The notes under the pieces are model-generated. The model worked only from the letters and a program-made list of their open reading frames with translations, was not told the origin of the DNA and did not search any database. Both the position numbers and the translations under genes were made by a program. A stretch of 64,000 nt of DNA from Bacteroidales bacterium (GTDB lineage Bacteria > Bacteroidota > Bacteroidia > Bacteroidales > UBA1715): contig JADKDL010000005.1 of assembly GCA_016714605.1 (NCBI GenBank), positions 124,001 to 188,000 on the forward strand, in the 5' to 3' direction. This document shows positions 33,744 to 43,767 of the stretch, in pieces; within the stretch, counting starts at the first letter, position 1; the number at the start of each line of letters is the position of its first letter.

Positions 33744-35207
33744 TTATTTTTTTAGAGATTTCTGTTGTTTCTGAATATCTTCTAATTTCTGTTGAAATTT
33801 TGATTTTTTCTTAGGGATTTTCGTATTTGCTTTTAATTTGTTAAGCAAAGCTTCATCATCAATAGTTGCTTTTATAATCCAAGTTTGAATAAGTGTAATC
33901 ATGTTGGCTACAAAATAGTAGTAACTAAGTCCAGATGAGTAACTGTTAAACCAAAACAGCATCATGATAGGCATCATCCACATCATAAATTTCATATTTG
34001 GCTGCCCTGGCATTGTGGTCATATTCTTATTGCTTAAAACAGTTGTGAAAATCATCGAAACCGCCATTAGCAAAGTAAATAAACTCACATGACTACCATA
34101 CCATGGAATTTCAAATGGTAAAGTCATAATAGAGTCATAAGTAGATAAGTCTTCTGCCCACAAGAAACTTTCTTGTCTTAGTTCAATAGAAGCCGGGAAG
34201 AATCTGAACATTGCATACAAAATTGGTAGCTGTATGAGCATAGGAATACATCCTCCCATCGGATTTACACCGGCTTTACGGTATAATTCCATTACAGATT
34301 GTTGTTTTTTTAATGCCTCTGATTTATCAAATTTTTCATTTAATTTATCTACCTCTGGTTTTAACACTCGCATTTTTGCGGTAGATAAATATGATTTGTA
34401 TGTGAGCGGAAACAATACAAGTTTAATAATTACGGTAAGTAGAAAGATTATAAGACCAAAATTCACAAAATATTTACTTAACCAATTGAAAATTGGAATA
34501 ACTGCAAATTTATTGAGCCAAGCAAAAATACCCCAGCCTAAATCTAGTAATTGTTCTAATCCTAAATCATAACCTTTTAGAGTAGGATAGTGGTTTGGAC
34601 CGAAATAAAACTTTAGATTTTGTGGTTTATTTTTTTCGTATGGCAAATCAAGTACCGCAGAGAATCTTTTAACATGATTTTCTGATAGAGGAAGTGGAGT
34701 AGAAGTTATAGCACCACCTCTTAGGAAATGCTCATCAGCTATAATTATACTTGAAAAAAAGTGATGTTTAAATGCTACCCACTTAACTCTTCCTGTTAGT
34801 TTCACATTTTCTTCATCTTTTGAATGTGAATTTATGTAGTCGTGCTCATCATCAAGATATTGATAATGAATTGTTGAATTATCATTTTCCCATGTTTTGC
34901 CTTTTTCTGAGCTTCTAATGTAAGTATCCCAGTTTAGGGTTATGTATTGATTGCTGATGTATTGCTCAAATTCAACGGTTTTTATTTGAAATTTTAAATC
35001 GTAAGCATTATCGCTAAGTGTGTATATATATTCTAAATATGAACTGCTGTCAGCGTAGAGTCTGAATGAAATGCTTAGACTATCATTTGATGATACGGTT
35101 TGATTTTGAGTTCCATTATTTTGAACAAAAAATAAGTCATTAGTATTTTGACCAATAGAACTTATTCCAATACCAAAAATTGTAGAATCTCCGTCAAATA
35201 ATAGCAA
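33744..35207 (-). CDS. yidC: Membrane insertase YidC, C-terminal part (frameshifted yidC)
   Basis: This frame covers most of the periplasmic beta-sandwich (SISFRLYADSSSYLEYIYTL, KLTGRVKWVAFKHHFFSS) and the conserved Oxa1/YidC core with about five membrane helices (WLSKYFVNFGLIIFLLTVIIKLVLFPL, PMLIQLPILYAMFRFFP, FTLLMAVSMIFTTVL, SYYYFVANMITLIQTW) and a basic tail. YidC inserts inner-membrane proteins alone or with Sec. The frame is joined to the N-terminal piece by a one-base change near 35230; YidC is essential, so the break is probably a sequence error. Confidence 0.95.
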   Translation of the reverse strand: MLLFDGDSTIFGIGISSIGQNTNDLFFVQNNGTQNQTVSSNDSLSISFRLYADSSSYLEYIYTLSDNAYDLKFQIKTVEFEQYISNQYITLNWDTYIRSSEKGKTWENDNSTIHYQYLDDEHDYINSHSKDEENVKLTGRVKWVAFKHHFFSSIIIADEHFLRGGAITSTPLPLSENHVKRFSAVLDLPYEKNKPQNLKFYFGPNHYPTLKGYDLGLEQLLDLGWGIFAWLNKFAVIPIFNWLSKYFVNFGLIIFLLTVIIKLVLFPLTYKSYLSTAKMRVLKPEVDKLNEKFDKSEALKKQQSVMELYRKAGVNPMGGCIPMLIQLPILYAMFRFFPASIELRQESFLWAEDLSTYDSIMTLPFEIPWYGSHVSLFTLLMAVSMIFTTVLSNKNMTTMPGQPNMKFMMWMMPIMMLFWFNSYSSGLSYYYFVANMITLIQTWIIKATIDDEALLNKLKANTKIPKKKSKFQQKLEDIQKQQKSLKK

Positions 35208-35226
35208 AGGTGCTCCACTGTATGCT

Positions 35227-35601
35227 TTATAATTTTTTTAATTCAACAGATCTTATTTTTCCACCTAAATTTGAAATGGTTATTTTTATTAAGTTGTTTT
35301 CAATTGTGGTATATTTTTTTTCTCCGGAAGCGGAGTTCGCAAACGAGCCAAATTTTGCAGCAATTCTTTTTTGCTTAATAGAATCAGGTTCTTCAGAGCT
35401 TGTAATAATATCGTTTGATTGAACCGTATTTTTTCTTATTATTTCTTGCGCATCAAGCTGTTTTTGTACTTGAATCAATGAGTCTCTTTGTTGAGCCATT
35501 GCAATTTTTTCTTCTTCGCTAGGTTGTTGCCAAATTCCATATATTACAAGTATTGCAGCTATTAGAACAAAACCAACGATTGTATTTTTATCAAAATTCA
35601 T
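35227..35601 (-). CDS. yidC: Membrane insertase YidC, N-terminal part (frameshifted yidC)
   Basis: 124 residues starting MNFDKNTIVGFVLIAAILVIYGIW, the first membrane helix of YidC, followed by a Glu/Gln-rich linker and the start of the periplasmic domain (ENNLIKITISNLGGKIRSVELKK). Removing one T after the A7 run (plus-strand 35230-35240) gives VELKKYKAYSGAPLLLFDGDS, the usual continuation into the larger piece. It lies upstream of yidC's main body and 154 bases downstream of pyrG's stop. Confidence 0.93.
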   Translation of the reverse strand: MNFDKNTIVGFVLIAAILVIYGIWQQPSEEEKIAMAQQRDSLIQVQKQLDAQEIIRKNTVQSNDIITSSEEPDSIKQKRIAAKFGSFANSASGEKKYTTIENNLIKITISNLGGKIRSVELKKL

Positions 35602-35654
35602 AATTAAAATATGTTTAAATAAAGAAGTTGCAAAAATAGGAAAATATATAAGAA

Positions 35655-35706
35655 ACTCTCAAATAAAAAAGGATAAACTTTATATTTATCCTTTTTCATT
35701 TGAGAG
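35655..35706 (-). terminator. Terminator of pyrG
   Basis: AAAAAGGATAAA (35666-35677) pairs with TTTATCCTTTTT (35685-35696), and flanking CTCTCAAAT and ATTTGAGAG extend the stem. It lies 50 bases past the pyrG stop on the minus strand. Confidence 0.85.
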
Positions 35707-35755
35707 ATAACGTATTTATTTTAAAAATTTAAAAATTGTATTTTGAAATTTGGTT

Positions 35756-37366
35756 TTATGCATGTTTAAAATCAATTGCAGCTTGAACAAAATTTACAAA
35801 AAGTGGGTGTGGATTTAATACGGTACTTTTATATTCTGGATGGAATTGTACACCAATAAACCATCTGTGATTACTAAGTTCAATTATCTCAACTAGTTCA
35901 GTATCTGGATTTATACCGCTTGTAAGCATGCCGTTTTTATGAAATACATCTAAATACTCATTGTTAAACTCATATCTATGTCTATGTCTTTCATTTATTT
36001 TTTCTGATTTGTAAATGCTATGAATTTTAGTATCTTTTTCAAGAGTACATGGATATTCTCCCAATCTCATAGTGCCACCTTTTTCAGTAACTCCTTTTTG
36101 CTCTTCCATAATATCAATTACCGGATGAGTTGTGGTCGAATGTATTTCGCGAGAGTTTGCATCTTTCATGTGAAGTACGTTTCTTGCAAATTCAATAACT
36201 GCAATCTGCATTCCAAGACAAATACCCAAGAAAGGAACATTATTTTCTCTAGCATATTGGGCAGCTAACAATTTCCCATCTATACCTCTGTGTCCAAAGC
36301 CTGGGGCTACCAAAATTCCGTTTAAATTTTTGAGTAAAGTTGTGTAATTATCTTTTTCAATAGATTCAGAATGAATTAGCTTCAAATCAACAAGACATTC
36401 TTTTTCAGATCCTGCATGGATAAAAGATTCTATAATTGATTTGTAAGCGTCAGGTAATTCTACATATTTTCCAATTAAACCGATAGTAACAGTTTGTTTC
36501 GGATTTTTAAGTTTCTTAAGAAATGATTTCCAAGGTTTTAAGCTTGGCATTTCTCCTATTTCGAGTTTGTATTTTTTTAAGATTATTTCATCAAGTTTTT
36601 CTTCTTGCATTAATAAAGGCACTTCATAAATTGTAGATACATCTTTTGACTCAATTACTGCATTTATATCTACGTTACAAAAGAGACCAACTTTTTTCTT
36701 TAAATCATGACTAAGGGAATGCTCTGTTCTTAAAACCAAAATATCTGGTTGAATTCCAGCTTCAAGTAGTTGTTTTACTGAGTGTTGAGTTGGTTTTGTT
36801 TTCAACTCACCAGATGCAGACAAATATGGTACTAATGTAAGGTGAACATATAAGCATCTTCCTTCCATTTCCCATTTTAATTGTCGAACAGATTCTATAT
36901 AAGGAAGCGATTCAATATCGCCTACAGTACCACCAATTTCCGTAATCACAAAGTCAAAATCACCTTTATTTCCTAGAATCTTTATTCTTCTTTTTATTTC
37001 ATCAGTGATATGAGGAATAATTTGAACCGTTTTACCCAAATAGTCTCCCTTGCGTTCTTTTTCAATTACTGATTTATAAATTCTTCCGGTTGTAACGTTA
37101 TTTTCCTGAGAAGTTTGTATGTTAAGGAATCTTTCATAATGACCTAAATCAAGATCAGTCTCAGCGCCATCTCCCGTTACATAGCATTCACCATGTTCGT
37201 AAGGATTTAAAGTTCCTGGGTCTACATTTAGATATGGATCTAGTTTTTGTATTGTAACACTATAACCTCTTGCTTGAAGCAATTTGCCAATAGAAGCTGA
37301 AATGATTCCTTTACCCAAAGACGAAGCAACTCCGCCTGTCACAAAAATATACCTAGTCTTATTCAA
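35756..37366 (-). CDS. pyrG: CTP synthase
   Basis: 536 residues, standard length. The amidoligase domain starts RYIFVTGGVASSLGKGIISASIG with the ATP-binding GK and continues through KLDPYLNVDPGTLNPYEHGECYVT. The glutamine amidotransferase domain has its nucleophile Cys in FLGICLGMQIAVIEFA and the His/Glu pair in VQFHPEYKS. It makes CTP from UTP, ATP and glutamine. Its start is 80 bases from the terminator of the neighbouring lipoprotein operon. Confidence 0.98.
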   Translation of the reverse strand: MNKTRYIFVTGGVASSLGKGIISASIGKLLQARGYSVTIQKLDPYLNVDPGTLNPYEHGECYVTGDGAETDLDLGHYERFLNIQTSQENNVTTGRIYKSVIEKERKGDYLGKTVQIIPHITDEIKRRIKILGNKGDFDFVITEIGGTVGDIESLPYIESVRQLKWEMEGRCLYVHLTLVPYLSASGELKTKPTQHSVKQLLEAGIQPDILVLRTEHSLSHDLKKKVGLFCNVDINAVIESKDVSTIYEVPLLMQEEKLDEIILKKYKLEIGEMPSLKPWKSFLKKLKNPKQTVTIGLIGKYVELPDAYKSIIESFIHAGSEKECLVDLKLIHSESIEKDNYTTLLKNLNGILVAPGFGHRGIDGKLLAAQYARENNVPFLGICLGMQIAVIEFARNVLHMKDANSREIHSTTTHPVIDIMEEQKGVTEKGGTMRLGEYPCTLEKDTKIHSIYKSEKINERHRHRYEFNNEYLDVFHKNGMLTSGINPDTELVEIIELSNHRWFIGVQFHPEYKSTVLNPHPLFVNFVQAAIDFKHA

Positions 37367-37395
37367 AATAATTGTAAAATTTAAAATTTGAAACT

Positions 37396-37423
37396 AAAAA
37401 AAGGGGATTATTTATATCCCCTT
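37396..37423 (-). terminator. Terminator of the DUF349-lipoprotein operon
   Basis: AAGGGGAT (37401-37408) pairs with ATCCCCTT (37416-37423); read on the minus strand the stem runs into seven or more Ts. It is 24 bases past the lipoprotein stop. Confidence 0.88.
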
Positions 37424-37446
37424 ATATAATTAATTGAAGAAAATAT

Positions 37447-37794
37447 TTATTTATTGCGAGACAAATTATTTCTTGCCTCTTGTATTTTTAATTTAAACTC
37501 TTTTAGGTTTATTTCATTTATACCAGTAGATTCTAAATTTGCATAGCATGTATTTATAGCACTAAAAGATTCTAACACTTTTACTACATATGGATTATTT
37601 TCCTGATTCAAGATTATAAGTAGTTCATTAATTTTATTAAGATAATATTTCTGATTATTTAATTCACTAATAATAACTTCGCGAGAGTTAATAGTATTGT
37701 TTGTTGCGAGAATATAAGTAGTTATATACATATTCTCAATCCAACTACCTGCAATTACTAAAGCTGATAATTGAAATTGTTCGTTATTTTTCAA
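37447..37794 (-). CDS. Lipoprotein of unknown function, C-terminal part (frameshifted)
   Basis: 115 residues that begin with a TTG only because of a frame change: KNNEQFQLSALVIAGSWIENMYITTYILAT directly continues the upstream sequence. One missing T near 37795 splits AYKDVKSYL from KNNEQFQ. The body is helical. Together with the upstream piece it forms a protein of about 288 residues of a kind found near DUF349 genes in Bacteroidota; its function is unknown. Confidence 0.75.
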   Translation of the reverse strand: MKNNEQFQLSALVIAGSWIENMYITTYILATNNTINSREVIISELNNQKYYLNKINELLIILNQENNPYVVKVLESFSAINTCYANLESTGINEINLKEFKLKIQEARNNLSRNK

Positions 37795-38315
37795 TAGCTT
37801 TTAACATCTTTATATGCTCCAAATACTATATTTAGAAGTGTGTCTTTATTTTCTGATTTAGACTGATACTCTTCTATAATACTTTGGTCAAAAGCCATTG
37901 CAACACCTATCTGATCGGCTAGTTGCTTTGAGGTAAGAAGGTATTTGAATGAAGATTGAGTCTGAGAAAAATGAATCAGATAATTTAAGTCTGCTCCATA
38001 AATACCTAGATTTAGAGCCTTTTCGCGAGCACTTTCATAAACAGAGATATTTGAAACATCATTCAAAATACCATCAGAGAATAAATTTATATCTGACGAT
38101 AATTGTTTAATCAGATTATCAGATGACTGCAAGTTTTCTATTATATAATCCAGTTTTTCAACTACTTTATTTGCCAATAAAAAAGAGTCTAATTTAATTT
38201 CTGCTTCAATGACCGTTTCTACATCTACAGAATCTGTTTTGTCAGTTGTAGATGTATTACAGGCTAAGAGAAATCCGGTAACCAGAATTATATATATATT
38301 GATATATTTGAACAT
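37791..38315 (-). CDS. Lipoprotein of unknown function, N-terminal part (frameshifted)
   Basis: 174 residues starting with a lipoprotein signal (IILVTGFLLACN, Cys near residue 19), then an acidic linker (DKTDSVDVETVIEAEIKLD) and helices up to NIVFGAYKDVKSY. A stop follows because of a missing T, after which the downstream piece takes over. It lies 13 bases downstream of the DUF349 gene and shares its terminator. Confidence 0.8.
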   Translation of the reverse strand: MFKYINIYIILVTGFLLACNTSTTDKTDSVDVETVIEAEIKLDSFLLANKVVEKLDYIIENLQSSDNLIKQLSSDINLFSDGILNDVSNISVYESAREKALNLGIYGADLNYLIHFSQTQSSFKYLLTSKQLADQIGVAMAFDQSIIEEYQSKSENKDTLLNIVFGAYKDVKSY

Positions 38316-38328
38316 ATTTTTTTAAAGC

Positions 38329-40263
38329 TTATTTATTATCATCCATTTCATCTAATAGACGAATTTGGCGCTTAATTGTTTCAATTGTTTCTTTTCCTTT
38401 TTGTATTTTTTCTTCTATATCTTTTTTAAGATCATTTGCTTTGTTTGAGTTAGCAAAGAAACCTATATTATTTTCTAAAAGAACAACATCAGATTGAAGA
38501 GTTTTGAGTTTGTTAAGTAATTTATTTTTCTCAACTCTAATTTTATCTTCAGGTTCTTTTGCGCTTTTAAATCCATCAAGTTTAACTCTATATTTAAGCA
38601 TTTTTTTCTTGTGGTCATCAATTTTAAGCTCTTCAAATTTCTTTGAAAGCAAATCTCTGAAGCTGTTATTTATTTTATCTTTTTGACTAAGAGGTATAAA
38701 ACCAATTTCAGTCCATTCTTTTTGAATTAATTGAATTTCTTCAAGGCTTTCTTCTATATTTTCATTAAAAGTTAGTTTTTCAAGTCTCTCAATAAGAGCT
38801 GTTTTTTTAGATAAGTTATTTTCTTGTTCTCCGTCAAGTTGCGAAAAATGAGTTGATTTTGCATTAAAAAAGCCATCGCATGCCGCTCTAAAACGTGTCC
38901 AAAGTTTTTCAGAATCTTTTTTAGGAATTTGTCCTATTGTTTTCCATTCTTTTTGCAACTGAATAAGTTCGCCAGTTGTTTCTTTCCAATTTGTACTGCT
39001 CTGTAATGATTCTGCTTGTAAGCAAAGGTCTATCTTTTTTTGTTTATTAATTTCTTCTTCTGATTTTAAATCGTGAAAGAAATCTCTTTTTTTATTAAAG
39101 AAACCGTCGCATGCTTCTCTAAATCTATCGTAAATAAGTGTATTTGTTTTCTTAGGAGCAAAACCTATAGTTCTCCAAAGTTTTTGAAGTTCTATTATTT
39201 CTTTAGATTTATCTGTCCAATCTTTTGGCGAATTAATTTCGGAAGTATTAATCTCTTCAATTTTTTCGCAAATATGAGTTTTTGCTTCTAGATTTTTTCT
39301 TTCTTGATCTTTAAGTTCAAGGAAATAATCTTGATGTTTCTTATTTATTTGAGTCGTTGCATTTTTAAATCGTATCCAAACTTCTTCTTTCTTGTCATTC
39401 AAAACAGGACCAATTTCTCTCCATTGGTCATGCAGTTTTTGAAGTTCTGAAAATGCTTTAACAATTGATTCTTCTATAATCAGACCTTCAGCTTGTTCGC
39501 AGATAGATATTTTAGTTTCTAAATTTTTCTTTAAATCTAAATCTCTTAATTCTTTATTTATTTTTATATAGTCATAGAATTTACTAACATTATGATGATA
39601 GGTTTCCCAAACATTTTTTACATCATTTTGTGGTATTGATCCTATATTTTTCCATTGTTCTTGAAGGTTTCTGAATTCTTTAAAGGTCTGTTCTATAGAC
39701 TCTTCTTTATTAATAAGAATTCTAATTTCTTCAATAATTTTGGTTCTTTTATTGAGATTATCAATTTTTTCTTTTTCAATTTCTTGCGATATCTTGTTGC
39801 GTTTATCTTTATATTTCTGATATAAATCTTTAAACTCTTGTTCTAATGTATCATGATATGCAAAATCTTCATCTTTTCCACCCTCAGCTTTGAACGCTTC
39901 AAGTTTTTCGTCTCTTTCTACTTTATATTGCTTGTAGAAGGCGTTTTTTATTTCTTCTGCAACATTTTTTACCGGCTGTAAATCTGATAAATGCAGCAAA
40001 TCAGAAAAATTAGAGATAAGCTCTTGTTTTGAATAAGTATTGAAATCTACATCATTCAAAAATGATAAAAATTGCGAAGTTGCATTATATTCATGATCTG
40101 TAACTAATTCTTCGGAATTAATTATTGCATCTTTAACTAAATTACCTTCTTTGTCAGAATCTGTTTCGATTTGATTATCTTCTTTTTGCATATTTTCTAA
40201 TAAACCTTTATTAGCAGGAGTTTCCTGGGGTGTAATTCCATTTGTATCGTTGATATCGCTCAT
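38329..40263 (-). CDS. DUF349 repeat protein
   Basis: 644 residues, highly charged and helical. At least five repeats with the pattern 'lq..W..IG..P.....lw.rF..A' can be seen (LQEQWKNIGSIPQNDVKNVW, LHDQWREIGPVLNDKKEEVW, LQKLWRTIGFAPKK, LQKEWKTIGQIPKKDSEKLW, IQKEWTEIGFIPLS), the mark of DUF349. No membrane segment or signal is present. The N-terminal 70 residues are acidic and low in complexity, and the C-terminus is coiled coil. The role is unknown. It heads a two-gene unit with the lipoprotein gene. Confidence 0.92.
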   Translation of the reverse strand: MSDINDTNGITPQETPANKGLLENMQKEDNQIETDSDKEGNLVKDAIINSEELVTDHEYNATSQFLSFLNDVDFNTYSKQELISNFSDLLHLSDLQPVKNVAEEIKNAFYKQYKVERDEKLEAFKAEGGKDEDFAYHDTLEQEFKDLYQKYKDKRNKISQEIEKEKIDNLNKRTKIIEEIRILINKEESIEQTFKEFRNLQEQWKNIGSIPQNDVKNVWETYHHNVSKFYDYIKINKELRDLDLKKNLETKISICEQAEGLIIEESIVKAFSELQKLHDQWREIGPVLNDKKEEVWIRFKNATTQINKKHQDYFLELKDQERKNLEAKTHICEKIEEINTSEINSPKDWTDKSKEIIELQKLWRTIGFAPKKTNTLIYDRFREACDGFFNKKRDFFHDLKSEEEINKQKKIDLCLQAESLQSSTNWKETTGELIQLQKEWKTIGQIPKKDSEKLWTRFRAACDGFFNAKSTHFSQLDGEQENNLSKKTALIERLEKLTFNENIEESLEEIQLIQKEWTEIGFIPLSQKDKINNSFRDLLSKKFEELKIDDHKKKMLKYRVKLDGFKSAKEPEDKIRVEKNKLLNKLKTLQSDVVLLENNIGFFANSNKANDLKKDIEEKIQKGKETIETIKRQIRLLDEMDDNK

Positions 40264-40488
40264 TATAAAAAAATTAAAGTAAAGCTAGTAAAATAAATAT
40301 TAAATTGAACATTAATTATGCAATTACTAAACGGCAAAAGTAATAATTTTGTGAACTGCTTTTCTAAATTTTTCAGGAAAAATATAAAATTATTTAATAA
40401 TTATTTTTGACCTGCATTTTTAGACGATACTTTTTAATTATATATCATTAAAATTTCACTGTTTTTTTACTTAATACTGTACTTATTT

Positions 40489-41169
40489 ATGAGAATTGAT
40501 ATTTTAACTTTATTTCCCGAGCAAGTCCATCCGTTTATTTCTACATCTATCATAAAAAAGGCTATTGATAAAAATGTGGTGGAAATAATTATTCACAATA
40601 TAAGAGATTATTCAAAAGATAAGCATAAAAAGGTTGATGATTATGCTTTTGGAGGAGCTGCCGGTATGGTAATCAAAGTGGAACCGCTTCATTTATGTAT
40701 AGAAGAGCTTTTAAAATCATATAGTTATGATGAAATTATTTATATGACTCCTGATGGAGATAGTTATAATCAGAAATATGCAAACAGTTTATCGCTAAAA
40801 AATAATTTAATGATAATTTGTGGCCATTATAAAGGTATTGATCAGCGAATTAGAGATAATTACGTAACGAAAGAAATCTCTATTGGAGATTATGTCTTAA
40901 CTGGTGGTGAGTTGGCGGCTTCTGTAGTAATTGATAGTATAGTTAGACTTATTCCAGGAGCAATATCAGACATCACTTCGGCATTAACAGATTCTTTTCA
41001 AGATAATTTATTAGCTCCGCCAGTTTATACCAGACCAGAAGTGTATAATGGTTGGACAGTGCCAGATATTTTGCTTTCCGGTAATACTGCTCAAATTGAT
41101 GCTTGGCATTTGGAACAGTCTTTAGAAAAAACAAAATTACGTAGACCAGATTTATTAGATTCAATTTAA
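40489..41169 (+). CDS. trmD: tRNA (guanine-37-N1)-methyltransferase
   Basis: 226 residues. The SPOUT fold is marked by MRIDILTLFPE at the N-terminus, DDYAFGGAAGMVIKVEPL, ICGHYKGIDQRI and the knot region EISIGDYVLTGGELAASVVIDSIVRLIPG with the catalytic Asp. It methylates G37 of tRNAs reading CNN codons, preventing +1 frameshifting. It stands alone here; the usual rpsP-rimM-rplS neighbours are absent, which is normal for Bacteroidota. Confidence 0.97.
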   Translation: MRIDILTLFPEQVHPFISTSIIKKAIDKNVVEIIIHNIRDYSKDKHKKVDDYAFGGAAGMVIKVEPLHLCIEELLKSYSYDEIIYMTPDGDSYNQKYANSLSLKNNLMIICGHYKGIDQRIRDNYVTKEISIGDYVLTGGELAASVVIDSIVRLIPGAISDITSALTDSFQDNLLAPPVYTRPEVYNGWTVPDILLSGNTAQIDAWHLEQSLEKTKLRRPDLLDSI

Positions 41170-41401
41170 ACATGAGGTGTTCCTTTTTTAGAGATTTTAT
41201 ACTTTTCCACTAATATTTTTATCATCTCTCACAATTAAGCAAAATTTGTTGAATTATTTTTGGTTTCTAACAGTCTAAATGTCTGTAGATTATTAGAAAG
41301 TTGATTTATTTAATGCTTTTTTTTTAAAAATTAGTGAAATTTTTATGTAGACCTTTTTTTGTTTTACCTGTCTTTAGTTTAAATATGAAAAATTAATAGT
41401 C

Positions 41402-41962
41402 TTGACTGCAATCTCTACTGATATTCATAAGGAATTAATTAATAAGTCTATACAAGGCAATTCAAAAGCTATGTATGAGCTCTATAGGCTTTATTCTAAG
41501 GCAATTTTTAATACATGTTTTAGAATAATGAATAATAAAGAAGACGCTGAAGATATGCTTCAAGAAGTATTTTGCGAAGTATTTAGAAAATTGCACCAGT
41601 TCCGATTTGAATCTACATTTGGTGCATGGATGAAGAGAATTGCAGTAAATATGAGTATCAATGAGATTAAGAAACGTAAAACTGAACTAGTATTTCTTGA
41701 TGAGTTTTCAGATACAGATTTTGCAGATGAAAATAATTCAGATAATGAAGAAGAAGTAGAATATACCGTTGAAATGGTTTTAAATGCCTTGGAACACCTG
41801 TCGGCAGGGAGTAGAATGGTTTTTTCTTTGTATATGTTGGAAGGTTATCAACATAATGAGATTGCGGCAATGCTTTCTATTTCCGAGTCTACTTCAAAAA
41901 ATCAGTTATTACGGGCAAAAAATAAAATAAAATCCATTTTGGAACTAAAAATAAATAAATAA
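41402..41962 (+). CDS. ECF sigma-70 family factor
   Basis: 186 residues. Region 2 is clear (NSKAMYELYRLYSKAIFNTCFRIMNNKEDAEDMLQEVFCEVFRKL, then FGAWMKRIAVNMSINEIKKRK) and region 4 carries EGYQHNEIAAMLSISESTSKNQLLRAKNKI. No good ATG precedes region 2, so the TTG at 41402 is used; the leading TAISTDIHKELINKSIQGN matches the family's usual opening. It heads an operon with an anti-sigma-like membrane protein and four envelope proteins, so it probably controls an envelope or surface response. Confidence 0.9.
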   Translation: MTAISTDIHKELINKSIQGNSKAMYELYRLYSKAIFNTCFRIMNNKEDAEDMLQEVFCEVFRKLHQFRFESTFGAWMKRIAVNMSINEIKKRKTELVFLDEFSDTDFADENNSDNEEEVEYTVEMVLNALEHLSAGSRMVFSLYMLEGYQHNEIAAMLSISESTSKNQLLRAKNKIKSILELKINK

Positions 41963-41999
41963 TAGTTTTTTTAATTTTTGAGTTTTTGAATTCGCTAAT

Positions 42000-42605
42000 A
42001 TGAAAAAAGATAAATTACAATCATTTGTTGATAGAAATAGAGAGGCTTTTGATGCTTTTGAACCGTCTACTGAAGCATGGCAAAAGATAGAGGAAAAGGT
42101 TTTACTCAAAAAACATAAAATCAGTCTCCCTAGACTTTCTGTTAAGCGTGTAATTTCTTATGCTGCTACAATTTTAGCTATTTTTACTTTTTCGTATATA
42201 TTTCATGAATATAGAAGTAATACAAATTTTTATTCTGAGACAAGCATAGATGATAGTCTAACGGAGATTTCAGATATTAATGATTCTATACCTCAAATTC
42301 TTAAAGATTTTTCAGAAACTCAAAATTATTATCTTTTTCAGGTTTCCAATAAAATGGAAAATATTGAACAATATGCTGATAAATATCCGGAATTAGTAAC
42401 TGAGTTGAAGCAAGAAATAGCAGAATTGAATGCCGAATACAGCAATCTCAATGAAGACTTAAGTCAAAATATCAATAATGTAGAAGTTGTACAGGCTATG
42501 ATTCAAAATTACAGAATAAAATTAGATATTTTGGAAGATGTATTGAACATAATTAAAAATAGTGAAGAGGATCTAAAAAAAGAAACTCAGAAAGTAATAC
42601 TTTGA
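42000..42605 (+). CDS. Membrane-bound anti-sigma-like protein
   Basis: 201 residues. The cytoplasmic N-terminus (LQSFVDRNREAFDAFEPSTEAWQKIEEKV) is the short sigma-binding type seen in Bacteroidota anti-sigma proteins. One transmembrane helix follows (about 50-67, VISYAATILAIFTFSYIF), then a helical periplasmic domain with a coiled coil (YPELVTELKQEIAELNAEYSNL). It starts 37 bases after the sigma gene. Signal sensing in the periplasm would release the sigma factor (inference). Confidence 0.8.
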   Translation: MKKDKLQSFVDRNREAFDAFEPSTEAWQKIEEKVLLKKHKISLPRLSVKRVISYAATILAIFTFSYIFHEYRSNTNFYSETSIDDSLTEISDINDSIPQILKDFSETQNYYLFQVSNKMENIEQYADKYPELVTELKQEIAELNAEYSNLNEDLSQNINNVEVVQAMIQNYRIKLDILEDVLNIIKNSEEDLKKETQKVIL

Positions 42606-42641
42606 TAATTATACTTTTAAAAAACATTTAAATATAAAAAC

Positions 42642-43724
42642 ATGAATAATATTATTACACTTTTATTATTGCTTATTGTCAATTTCTCAGTAGCACAACA
42701 GATTATTGAACAAAAGCATGTGGTAAAAAGCTTCCCGCATAGAGCCGGAAAGCAAATAGAGATTTCCAATAAATATGGAATGGTTCAATTGCAAGAGTGG
42801 GATAAAGATTCTATTGGTATTGAGATTAAAATTCAAGTTTCCTCTGATAATAAAAAAGACGTAGCAGAGATTATGAGTGGCATTGATTTTAAATTTGTCA
42901 ATACAACTTTATATCTCGAAGCAGCTACAGTTTTTTATAATGAAACAAGCAGTTTTTTTAAAGATTTCAAGAAAGTAATTGTAGGGAAAAGTCATAATAT
43001 CACAATTGACTATATCGTTTATTTACCCAAAACAAATGATTTTGAATTGTTTGTTGAAAATAAATATGGCGATATATATGGTGCTGATTTTAATGTAAAT
43101 GTAAAGTTTTCTATTTCTTATGGAAAATTAAAATTGCATGATTGTAATGCTAAACTGGACTTGGATTTGAACTTTGCTGATGCATCGATAAATGATCTTT
43201 CTAACGCTAAGATTCTATTGAATTATAGTGATATAAAGATAGGTAATGTTAAATATTTGGAGTTAAACAGCAAGTCATCAAAAATTGAAATAAATACAGC
43301 TAAAAATTTAAAATTGATTTCAAAAAGAGATGTTTTTTCAATTGAATCTGCAAATCAAGTCGAATTAGAAGGCTGGTATACTGATGTATATATAAATAAG
43401 TTTATTGAAAAGTTTTATGCAAATTCCAAATATGGTTTACTTAATGTAAGGGGAATAAAAAATGGTTTTAATAAGTTTATTGTAAATAGCAAATATACAG
43501 ATTTAACCTTTACCCTTGAAGAGCCTGAAACTAGTTATTTGCTCGATATTGCGCATAGAAAATGCGAATTGAATTTACCCAAAAGAAATTGCGATACCAA
43601 ACAGGAACTCATCAATATTGAAGAAGAGCGCTACTTACTAAAAGGAAAGGTAGGATTGAAAACTGAGCCAGAATCTTTTTTCTCTTTGAATGTTGAATAT
43701 GGGGTTATCTCAATAATACATTAA
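42642..43724 (+). CDS. Secreted beta-helical adhesin-like protein (DUF4097-like)
   Basis: 360 residues with a signal peptide (ITLLLLLIVNFSVAQ). The mature part has many short strands with repeated 'I..KYG' turns (ISNKYGMVQLQEW, VENKYGDIYGADF, ISYGKLKLHD, NSKYGLLNVRG, NSKYTDLTFTL, NVEYGVISII), like the beta-solenoid of DUF4097/DUF2807 proteins. Probably a periplasmic or surface adhesin-like protein; no enzyme motif is seen. It is part of the sigma-led operon, 36 bases after the anti-sigma gene. Confidence 0.75.
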   Translation: MNNIITLLLLLIVNFSVAQQIIEQKHVVKSFPHRAGKQIEISNKYGMVQLQEWDKDSIGIEIKIQVSSDNKKDVAEIMSGIDFKFVNTTLYLEAATVFYNETSSFFKDFKKVIVGKSHNITIDYIVYLPKTNDFELFVENKYGDIYGADFNVNVKFSISYGKLKLHDCNAKLDLDLNFADASINDLSNAKILLNYSDIKIGNVKYLELNSKSSKIEINTAKNLKLISKRDVFSIESANQVELEGWYTDVYINKFIEKFYANSKYGLLNVRGIKNGFNKFIVNSKYTDLTFTLEEPETSYLLDIAHRKCELNLPKRNCDTKQELINIEEERYLLKGKVGLKTEPESFFSLNVEYGVISIIH

Positions 43725-43767
43725 CAAAATAATTAAAATATATACACAATTTTAAAAACTTAGAAAC